5,618 bases of DNA from Chloroflexota bacterium. GTDB taxonomy: Bacteria > Chloroflexota > Dehalococcoidia > Dehalococcoidales > RBG-16-60-22. Where the stretch lies: positions 1 to 5,618 of the forward strand of contig JACPQH010000008.1 in the NCBI GenBank assembly GCA_016190585.1, read 5' to 3'. Made by a program: the position numbers and the translations under genes. The first letter of the stretch is position 1. Each line of letters begins with the position of its first letter. Below, one piece after another: positions 1 to 4,260 of this stretch. The notes beneath the pieces were generated by a model. It made no database searches and was not told the origin of the DNA. It saw nothing but the letters and a program-made list of their open reading frames with translations.

Positions 1-72
1 GGCACCGGCGAGAAGCTGGAAGACATCGCCCTGTTCGACCCCAAAGCCTTCGTCGAGGCGCTATTGGCCTAG
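1..72 (+). CDS. ftsY: FtsY, signal recognition particle receptor (C-terminal end only)
   Basis: This is the last 23 codons of a gene cut by the left edge, ending in TAG at 70-72. The visible peptide begins GTGEKLEDIALFDPKAFVEA and ends in LLA. It matches the end of the SRP-family GTPase NG domain, where the GxGE(K/x)xxDLxxFdp segment closes the GTP site and a short helix follows. Ffh shares this segment but continues into a long M domain; the stop a few residues later therefore indicates FtsY. FtsY is the membrane-associated SRP receptor that delivers ribosome-nascent chain complexes to SecYEG. Its stop codon abuts the lgt start, so the two are probably co-transcribed. Family membership is clear despite the short stretch; the choice of FtsY over Ffh is inferred from the C-terminal length. 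Confidence 0.85.
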   Translation, partial: GTGEKLEDIALFDPKAFVEALLA

Positions 73-846
73 ATGATAATCAACGTTAACCCTGTCGCTT
101 TTTCCATCGGCCCCTTGGATGTCGCCTGGTACGGCATCACCATCGCCGTCGCGGTGGTCGTCCTGGTGGCCTGGACGCTGCGTGGCATCAAGAGAGAGCC
201 GGCGCTATCGGCCGATACCGTTATCAACGCCACCATGCTGGCCATCCCCTTCGCCCTGGTGGTCTCCCGTTTACTCCACGTCATGGACCAGTGGGGCTAC
301 TACGGCCAGCACCCCGCCGAGATAATCGGCGGCTCCGGCCTGACCATCTGGGGGGCCATCCTGGGCGCGACCCTGGGCGTCTGGGTATACAGCCGCATCC
401 ACCCCTTTCCCTTTGCCCGGCTTACCGATATCGCCGCGCCCGGCATCATCCTCGCCCAGGCCATCGGCCGGGTGGGCTGTCTCCTGAACGGCTGCTGCTA
501 CGGCCTGGAGACCTCGGCCTTCTGCGGCATTATCTACGTCAACCCGGGGAGCTACGGTCCTATCGGCGTGGCGGTGCACCCCACGCAGGTCTACGAGATA
601 TTTTTTAACTTCGCCGTGTTCCTCGTCCTGCTCAGGCTCCGGGACCGCCTCAAGCCTGACGGCGCGCTCTTCCTCATCTACCTGAGCCTCTATTCGTCGT
701 GGCGCATCGGCATCGGCTTCCTCCGGGAAAATACCGCCCTGCTCTTCGGGCTTAATGAAGCCCAGATAATCGGATTCGTCATACTGGGCATCGCCATACC
801 CGTGCTGGCCGCCCGGGCCAGGTGGACAGGCCGCGTCCAGGGATAG
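73..846 (+). CDS. lgt: Prolipoprotein diacylglyceryl transferase (Lgt)
   Basis: A 257-residue polytopic membrane enzyme. Lgt moves diacylglycerol from phosphatidylglycerol to the lipobox cysteine of prolipoproteins, the first step of lipoprotein maturation in the cytoplasmic membrane. About seven hydrophobic segments are visible (roughly 16-36, 51-71, 88-106, 120-137, 176-190, 197-213, 230-248). The signature region reads GRVGCLLNGCCYG at 132-144, keeping the Gly-Arg and the Asn at 139. An HPTQVYE motif is at 169-175 and GFLRE at 215-219. The length is normal for the family. In the signature, the usual Asn and Glu of GRxGNFxNxExxG are replaced by Cys, a variant of the GCCYG type; the His usual in the loop near residue 93 is Trp here. 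The ATG immediately follows the ftsY stop with no spacer and only a weak GAGG at 55-58, so translational coupling is likely. No convincing terminator follows. Confidence 0.95.
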   Translation: MIINVNPVAFSIGPLDVAWYGITIAVAVVVLVAWTLRGIKREPALSADTVINATMLAIPFALVVSRLLHVMDQWGYYGQHPAEIIGGSGLTIWGAILGATLGVWVYSRIHPFPFARLTDIAAPGIILAQAIGRVGCLLNGCCYGLETSAFCGIIYVNPGSYGPIGVAVHPTQVYEIFFNFAVFLVLLRLRDRLKPDGALFLIYLSLYSSWRIGIGFLRENTALLFGLNEAQIIGFVILGIAIPVLAARARWTGRVQG

Positions 847-974
847 GTTATGCCTGCTCTATCTTGGCGAGACATCAAGCAACCTCAATCCCTGTGTCCC
901 CCCTCCATATCCCGCAGCAGATTTGTTGCTTAATGGTTAGTATTGTGTAGTAGGGGAGAGCATTAGATTTTCCA

Positions 975-1004
975 TTGGACATATCCTGTAGAAAAGCTTA
1001 CAAT
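975..1004 (+). promoter_or_regulatory. Candidate promoter for the SWIM gene
   Basis: TTGGAC (975-980) and TACAAT (999-1004) are separated by 18 nt. The -10 box matches five of six consensus bases; the -35 box is weak. Transcription would begin near 1011, giving a leader of about 114 nt that contains a possible upstream ORF and a long hairpin. This is a sequence-only prediction. Confidence 0.4.
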
Positions 1005-1028
1005 ATGGATGGTTAGGGAAATCGCCAT

Positions 1029-1067
1029 ATGAATGTCGAAGCCCGAGCGGCCGGATGCCGATGGTAA
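1029..1067 (+). other. Possible 12-codon upstream ORF in the SWIM gene leader
   Basis: ATG at 1029 opens a short frame encoding MNVEARAAGCRW and ending in TAA at 1065-1067. An AGGGA stretch at about 1015-1019 could act as a weak ribosome binding site. The stop codon lies exactly at the base of the hairpin at 1065-1109, so a terminating ribosome would cover the stem. It does not show the run of one amino acid typical of biosynthetic attenuators. It may be chance; only its position makes it notable. Confidence 0.25.
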
Positions 1068-1109
1068 ATTAAGAAGCACTGTGCGGAAATGCCAGTGCTT
1101 CTTGGTTTA
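1065..1109 (+). promoter_or_regulatory. Long leader RNA hairpin just upstream of the SWIM gene RBS
   Basis: AAGAAGCACTG (1071-1081) and CAGTGCTTCTT (1093-1103) are perfect 11-base inverted complements around an 11-nt loop. The stem extends outward through TAAATT (1065-1070) and GGTTTA (1104-1109), adding four Watson-Crick pairs and two G-U pairs, for about 17 bp in all. The 3' foot touches the AAGGAGG ribosome binding site (1109-1115). No U-tract follows, so it is not a normal intrinsic terminator. A role in translation control or mRNA stability is more plausible. The pairing is seen directly; the function is inferred. Confidence 0.6.
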
Positions 1110-1124
1110 AGGAGGGTGCGAGCC

Positions 1125-1382
1125 ATGCAGTCGAGCATTATCGGTAAGATCGAGAAAGCCAAGCGCTACGCCCAGGAAAAAGACCGCATCACCTTCTCCG
1201 AGCTCGCCGTCAAGTTCCGCGGCGACAATAACGAATATCAGGTCAGGTATAAAGACGGCGCCTGGCACTGCTCCTGCGATTTCTTTAACCGGTGGGGCAC
1301 GTGCAGCCATACCATGGCTCTCGAAAAGATACTGGCGGAGATGCTGCCCTCGGAAGCCCTGGTCGCGCCGGCGGCGCATTAA
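1125..1382 (+). CDS. Small SWIM zinc-finger protein
   Basis: An 85-residue protein consisting almost entirely of one SWIM-type zinc finger. The metal ligands are C49-x-C51-x8-C60-x-H62 (CSC then CSH), matching the CxCxnCxH consensus. An N-terminal helix (about 3-32, rich in Lys and Glu) and a beta-like stretch YQVRYKDGAWHCSC precede and enter the finger. SWIM domains bind DNA or protein partners in many contexts, so the specific role is unknown. The ATG at 1125 is preferred over an in-frame ATG at 1089 because a strong AAGGAGG (1109-1115) sits 9 nt upstream of it. The 1089 start would also lie in the loop of the hairpin. The gene is followed by pyrF on the same strand after 96 nt; no functional link is evident. 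Confidence 0.85.
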   Translation: MQSSIIGKIEKAKRYAQEKDRITFSELAVKFRGDNNEYQVRYKDGAWHCSCDFFNRWGTCSHTMALEKILAEMLPSEALVAPAAH

Positions 1383-1405
1383 CGCCGTAAGTTAACCAGC
1401 CGCAC

Positions 1406-1445
1406 CCTGGAAATTCCGGTATTTCCGGCCTTTCGGCTATTATTT
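1406..1445 (+). terminator. Weak candidate terminator between the SWIM gene and pyrF
   Basis: GGAAAT (1409-1414) pairs with ATTTCC (1421-1426) around a 6-nt loop. Next to it GCC (1428-1430) and GGC (1435-1437) form a short stem, followed by TATTATTT (1438-1445). The stems are short and the T-run is interrupted, so termination may be partial or absent. The 96-nt gap holds no other clear signal apart from the pyrF ribosome binding site. Confidence 0.3.
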
Positions 1446-1464
1446 CTGCCCATCACCGTCCCTT

Positions 1465-1471
1465 AAAGGAG
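1465..1471 (+). promoter_or_regulatory. Ribosome binding site deciding the TTG start of pyrF
   Basis: AAAGGAG lies 7 nt upstream of the TTG at 1479-1481. There is no ATG at a comparable position, and the residues after the TTG match the family N-terminus, so this site supports the non-ATG start. Confidence 0.7.
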
Positions 1472-1478
1472 ACGCCCT

Positions 1479-2288
1479 TTGAACTTTCTGGAAAAGCTCA
1501 GCGAAGCCTCGCGCCGCAATAGGAGCCTGGTCTGTGTGGGACTCGACCCGGACCCCGCGCTCATGCCCGCCGGGGTGGGCCTGGCCGAGTTCAACCGGGC
1601 CATCGTCGAGGCGACCAGCGAGGCCGCCTGCGCCTACAAGCTCAACCTGGCTTTCTACGAGGCGCTGGGCGACGAGGGCACGGCGGCGCTCCGGGCCACC
1701 ATCGAGCATGTCCCCGACTTTATCCCGGTCATCGGCGACGGCAAGCGTAACGACATCGGTAATACCGCGAAGGCCTACGCCCGCGCCTTCTTTGACGGCT
1801 TCCGCTTCGATGCCGCCACGGTCAACCCCTATATGGGCTATGATTCGCTGGAACCCTTCATCCAGTACCGCGACAAGGGCGTTTTCGTCCTGTGCCGCAC
1901 CTCGAACAAGGGCGCGGTGGACTTCCAGGACCTGAAGTGCGAGTTTGACCGGGAGAAGCTCCCCCTTTACGAGGTCGTAGCGCGGAAGGTCAGCCAGTGG
2001 AACACCCACGGCAACCTGGGCCTGGTGGTCGGCGCGACCTACCCCGACGAGCTGAAGAAGATACGCGAGGAGCACCCGGGTATGCCGCTGCTGATTCCGG
2101 GGGTCGGCGCCCAGGGCGGCGAGCTGCCCCTGGTGGTGAGATACGGCGTGGACAGTAAAGGCCGGAACGCCGTTATCAACTCGTCGCGGCAGATAATCTA
2201 CGCCTCGAAGCGGCCGGACTTCGCCCAGGCCGCCCGCCGCGCGGCGACCGAGCTCCGGGACCAGATAAACCGGCACCTGCCGGGCTAG
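1479..2288 (+). CDS. pyrF: Orotidine 5'-phosphate decarboxylase (PyrF)
   Basis: A 269-residue cytoplasmic TIM-barrel enzyme that decarboxylates OMP to UMP, the last step of de novo pyrimidine synthesis. VCVGLDPDP is at 18-26 (D23), YKLNLAFYEALG at about 53-64 (K54), and GDGKRNDIGNTA at 86-97. These supply the Lys-Asp-Lys-Asp catalytic set K54, D87, K89 and D92. NPYMGYDSLEPF (116-127), LCRTSNKGA (138-146), VVGATYPDEL (183-192) and the phosphate-binding GVGAQGG (208-214) with SSRQIIYAS (R237) complete the barrel. The length and the KRNDIGNTA form fit the longer class II (PyrF type 2) group rather than the roughly 230-residue class I enzymes. It starts at TTG behind a good ribosome binding site. 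No other pyr gene is present, so the pathway genes appear to be dispersed. Confidence 0.95.
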   Translation: MNFLEKLSEASRRNRSLVCVGLDPDPALMPAGVGLAEFNRAIVEATSEAACAYKLNLAFYEALGDEGTAALRATIEHVPDFIPVIGDGKRNDIGNTAKAYARAFFDGFRFDAATVNPYMGYDSLEPFIQYRDKGVFVLCRTSNKGAVDFQDLKCEFDREKLPLYEVVARKVSQWNTHGNLGLVVGATYPDELKKIREEHPGMPLLIPGVGAQGGELPLVVRYGVDSKGRNAVINSSRQIIYASKRPDFAQAARRAATELRDQINRHLPG

Positions 2289-2320
2289 CCTGGTACTTTG
2301 TTTCGTATCTGTACATATCT

Positions 2321-2379
2321 CCTCGCCCCTTGGGGAGAGGATTAAGGTGAGGGGTAGCCTTCTCCCTCAAGGGCGAAGG
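2321..2379. repeat. Double-hairpin REP/MITE-like intergenic repeat
   Basis: Two imperfect palindromes lie in tandem. The first (2321-2340) pairs nine positions with one mismatch around a TT loop. The second (2358-2379) pairs nine positions with one mismatch around a TCAA loop. The second is also roughly the reverse complement of the first, so the whole element is one larger inverted repeat with a 17-nt centre (2341-2357) containing TTAAGGTGAGGGG. GC-rich elements of this CCTC...GAGAGGATTAAGGTGAGGGG style recur between genes in many bacterial genomes. Multi-copy status here is inferred. It lies between pyrF and the DUF951 gene and could also act as a terminator or RNA-processing site. Confidence 0.65.
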
Positions 2380-2427
2380 TACTCGGGTATAGTTATTGTT
2401 GCAACGAAGTACTAATTCTGTAAAGAG

Positions 2428-2607
2428 ATGGTAGAACAGTACGAGATCGGGCAGGTTCTGACGCTGAAGAAGCGGCACCCCTGCGGCGGCTACGACTGGC
2501 AGGTGGTCAGGCTGGGCGCGGATATCGGCATAAAATGCCTGAAATGCCAGCGCCGCGTTCTCCTGCCCCGCAGCGAGATCGAGCGCGTCACCCGGCGCGC
2601 CAAATAG
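2428..2607 (+). CDS. DUF951 family small protein
   Basis: A 59-residue protein recognised as DUF951 from YEIGQVLTLKKRHPCGG (5-21), WQVVRLGADIGIKCLKC (24-40) and LLPRSEIERV (45-54). The family is a short domain of about 60 residues, widespread in Firmicutes and Chloroflexota, of unknown function. C19, C37 and C40, possibly with H17, suggest a zinc-ribbon-like metal site. The N-terminal part has an SH3-like beta character, and the many Arg and Lys residues would suit nucleic acid or ribosome contact; both points are inference. ATG 2428 is the only ATG after an in-frame TAA at 2413-2415. AAAGAG directly abuts the ATG, too close for a normal ribosome binding site. It converges with cysM. Confidence 0.85.
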   Translation: MVEQYEIGQVLTLKKRHPCGGYDWQVVRLGADIGIKCLKCQRRVLLPRSEIERVTRRAK

Positions 2608-2618
2608 CCGAACTTAAT

Positions 2619-2635
2619 AAAGCTCCTGGAGCTTT
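2619..2635. terminator. Palindrome between convergent genes, possible bidirectional terminator
   Basis: AAAGCTCC and GGAGCTTT form a perfect inverted repeat around a single T, with a realistic stem of 7 bp and a 3-nt loop. It lies 12 nt after the DUF951 stop and 28 nt beyond the cysM stop. On the - strand it is followed by ATTAAG and on the + strand only by ACCGG, so it would serve cysM better. The U-tract is poor in both directions, so confidence is moderate. Confidence 0.4.
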
Positions 2636-2652
2636 ACCGGAAGTACCGGAAG
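2635..2652 (+). repeat. Tandem duplication of a 9-bp unit
   Basis: TACCGGAAG occurs twice without a gap (2635-2643 and 2644-2652). It is in phase with the DUF951 frame beyond its stop, where it would read YRKYRK. It may simply be a small slippage duplication. Confidence 0.6.
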
Positions 2653-2663
2653 CAGTAGCCAGT

Positions 2664-3599
2664 TTACGGGGGGCACCGACCGCAGATGGAGCGGAACAGC
2701 GTGGTGCTCAGGTAGCGCTCGCCCCGGTCCGGCAGTATCGCCACGACCTTGCCGCGCCTCATGCCCCTGGCTACCCGCAAGGCCCCGGCGACAGCCGCGC
2801 CGCTCGACATCCCCACGAAGATGCCCTCTTTCAGCGCGAGGAGCCGCGCCATCTCGAAGGCCTCGCCGTCCTCGACGGTAATCTTGTCGTCCAGGTTCTC
2901 CGGGTGATAGATGCCGGGCACGATGCTCTCCTGCATGTTCTTGAGGCCCTGTATGGCGTGCCCCAGCTTCGGCTCGATGCCGATTATTCTGATAGCCGGA
3001 TTTTTTTCCTTCAGGTACTTCGCCGTGCCCATGAGCGTCCCGGAGGTGCCCATCCCCGCCACGAAAGTATCTATCTCCCCGCCGGTCTGCTCCCAGATCT
3101 CTGGCCCGGTGGTCTCGTAGTGGGCGAGGACGTTGGCCGGATTGTCGTACTGGTTAGGCATGAAAGTAGTCGCCGGCTCCGCATCGGCAAGCTGGTGGGC
3201 GCGCCGTATGGCCCCATCTACGCCCTCGCGGGCCGGGGTCAGCACAATCTCGGCGCCGAAGGCCTGTAAAATCAACTGCCGCTCCACGCTAACGCACTCC
3301 GGCATGAAGAGTTTGATGCGGTAGCCCTTAGCCGCGCCGATCATGGCCAGGGAAATGCCGGTGTTGCCTGAGGTCGGCTCCACGATAAGCCTGGCCGGCG
3401 TCAGCGCTCCGGACGCCTCGGCCCGGGCGATCATGTAGTACGCCGCCCGGTCCTTCACCGAGCCGCCGGGATTGTTGCCCTCGAGCTTCCCGCAAATCTT
3501 GACACCGATAGCTCCGTTGTGGTTAGCCAGTTCATCGAGGGGGGTCCCGCCGATGAGATTTAAGATGCCGGTCCGCTTCTTCTCGATTACGCTGACCAT
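2664..3599 (-). CDS. cysM: O-acetylserine sulfhydrylase (cysteine synthase B type)
   Basis: A PLP-dependent enzyme of 311 residues that makes cysteine from O-acetylserine and sulfide (or a related sulfur donor) in the cytoplasm. GNNPGGSVKDR (41-51) holds the Schiff-base lysine K49. TSGNTG (76-81) is the substrate-binding loop, GTSGT (184-188) cups the PLP phosphate, and SSGAA is at 265-269. The EGNNPxGSVKDR form and the DRGERYLST ending (291-299) resemble E. coli CysM (DRGDRYLST) more than CysK (SSGERYLST). The A/B assignment remains less certain than the family. The start at 3599 is chosen because AAGGGGG (complement of 3607-3613) lies 7 nt upstream; the ATG at 3605, only 1 nt from that site, would add two residues. 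The C-terminus ends CGRCPP, an unusual CxxC tail. It is divergent from the MvhD operon and convergent with the DUF951 gene. Confidence 0.93.
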   Translation of the reverse strand: MVSVIEKKRTGILNLIGGTPLDELANHNGAIGVKICGKLEGNNPGGSVKDRAAYYMIARAEASGALTPARLIVEPTSGNTGISLAMIGAAKGYRIKLFMPECVSVERQLILQAFGAEIVLTPAREGVDGAIRRAHQLADAEPATTFMPNQYDNPANVLAHYETTGPEIWEQTGGEIDTFVAGMGTSGTLMGTAKYLKEKNPAIRIIGIEPKLGHAIQGLKNMQESIVPGIYHPENLDDKITVEDGEAFEMARLLALKEGIFVGMSSGAAVAGALRVARGMRRGKVVAILPDRGERYLSTTLFRSICGRCPP

Positions 3600-3621
3600 T
3601 TCCATACCCCCTTAAAATGGA

Positions 3622-3694
3622 CCCGTTATTTTTAATGATAACACACTAACGGGCGGGGTCAAGGGATTATCCCTGAGGTTACTTTTACCGTAAC
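3622..3694. promoter_or_regulatory. Cluster of inverted repeats over the cysM promoter, candidate operator
   Basis: Several dyads surround the predicted cysM promoter. CCCGTTA (3622-3628) is inverted as TAACGGG (3647-3653). GTTAT (3625-3629) is inverted as ATAAC (3638-3642). AGGGAT-T-ATCCCT (3662-3674) is a perfect palindrome touching the -35 box. GTTAC (3678-3682) is inverted as GTAAC (3690-3694). The GTTA/TAAC half-site recurs five times in 70 bp. This suggests binding of a dimeric regulator; its identity cannot be read from the sequence. Confidence 0.4.
3635..3662 (-). promoter_or_regulatory. Candidate cysM promoter
   Basis: Read on the - strand, TTGACC (complement of 3657-3662) and TATCAT (complement of 3635-3640) are 16 nt apart, and TGT before the -10 gives an extended -10 motif. 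Transcription would start near 3628, leaving a leader of about 25-30 nt containing the AAGGGGG ribosome binding site. Confidence 0.55.
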
Positions 3695-3767
3695 AGGCAA
3701 GGCCGGCCGGGTTTTTAGCTCCCGGTTCCATTTCTGGTTCGGCTCTCGTAAATTTGGCGGATAACGC

Positions 3768-3796
3768 TTGAACGCGTCCAGACACTGTGCTAAAAT
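3768..3796 (+). promoter_or_regulatory. Candidate extended -10 promoter of the MvhD operon
   Basis: TTGAAC (3768-3773) and TAAAAT (3791-3796) are 17 nt apart, with TGC immediately before the -10 as an extended motif. The expected transcription start near 3803 is only about 5 nt before the ATG at 3808, predicting a leaderless or near-leaderless mRNA. This agrees with the lack of a ribosome binding site there. Confidence 0.6.
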
Positions 3797-3807
3797 GGCA
3801 CGGCTTG

Positions 3808-4260
3808 ATGAAACAGGAACCGGATTGGGAGCCGAAAATCGTCGGCTTCCTGTGCAAGTGGTGCAGCTACGCCGGCGCTGACCTGGCCGGCACCAGCCGG
3901 AAAAAGTACCCGGCTAACATCCGGATTATCAAAATTCCCTGCTCGGGTCGCTTCGACCCGCTGTTTGCTCTTAAAGCCCTCCGCCTGGGCTACGACGGCG
4001 TGCTGGTCTCCGGCTGTCACCCCGGCGACTGCCATTACCAGACCGGCAACTACCGTGCCCGGCGGAGAATCGCGCTGACGCGCCGCTTCCTCGAGCTGAT
4101 GGGCATTGACCCGCGCCGTTTCCAGGCGAGCTGGGTCTCGGCCTCCGAAGGGGAAAAATTCGCCCGGGTTGTGGCGCAAGTCACCCGAGATATTAAAGAG
4201 ATCGGCCCCAACCGGCTGTTCGATGAAAGAAACCGAAGCGAAGCTGCGGGAACACGCTAA
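3808..4260 (+). CDS. MvhD/FlxD-type hydrogenase iron-sulfur (delta) subunit
   Basis: A 150-residue member of the MvhD/FrhD delta-subunit family (FlpD). It binds a [2Fe-2S] cluster and passes electrons from a hydrogenase, formate dehydrogenase or flavoprotein module to HdrA. The family pattern is plain: FLCKWCSYAGADLAG (14-28; C16, C19), IPCSGRFDP (43-51; C45) and SGCHPGDCHYQTGN (68-81; C70, C75), then a helical C-terminus with SASEGEKF (111-118) and EIGPNRLF (131-138). GTG (3787) and TTG (3805) are possible upstream starts. ATG 3808 is preferred because homologues begin shortly before WEPKIVxFLC and because the predicted promoter covers the GTG. It heads an operon divergent from cysM and overlaps the next gene by 38 nt; its last dozen residues lie in that overlap and look unlike the family. 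Confidence 0.9.
   Translation: MKQEPDWEPKIVGFLCKWCSYAGADLAGTSRKKYPANIRIIKIPCSGRFDPLFALKALRLGYDGVLVSGCHPGDCHYQTGNYRARRRIALTRRFLELMGIDPRRFQASWVSASEGEKFARVVAQVTRDIKEIGPNRLFDERNRSEAAGTR

Noticed and set aside
1065..1109. Hairpin as an intrinsic terminator of lgt
   Set aside because: No T-run follows the stem; the 3' arm leads straight into AAGGAGG and the SWIM start codon.
1440..2276. Long open frame of 278 codons on the - strand opposite pyrF
   Set aside because: It mirrors pyrF in a GC-rich gene, has no recognisable family motif, and pyrF on the other strand has all catalytic residues and a ribosome binding site.
2176..2478. 100-codon - strand frame through the intergenic repeat
   Set aside because: It contains a PHLNPLPKGRG-like stretch, the usual spurious translation of this repeat type, and is otherwise antisense to pyrF and the DUF951 gene.
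2535..3269. Open frame of 244 codons on the + strand across the DUF951 end and cysM
   Set aside because: Composition is Ala/Arg/Pro-rich shadow sequence with no family similarity, and it crosses two well-supported genes and their intergenic palindrome.
3697..3727. GGCCGGCCGGG followed by TTTTT as a + strand terminator
   Set aside because: The GC palindrome has no loop, the alternative stem CCGGG/CCCGG encloses the T-run, and no + strand gene ends nearby.
3787..3807. GTG start seven codons upstream for the MvhD-like protein
   Set aside because: It overlaps the predicted -10 promoter box, has no ribosome binding site, and homologues do not have these residues.
4106..4222. Upstream ATG giving a 39-residue N-terminal extension of the two-[4Fe-4S] protein
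   Set aside because: The extra residues are out-of-frame translation of the mvhD-like gene and look random; the family N-terminus fits ATG 4223.
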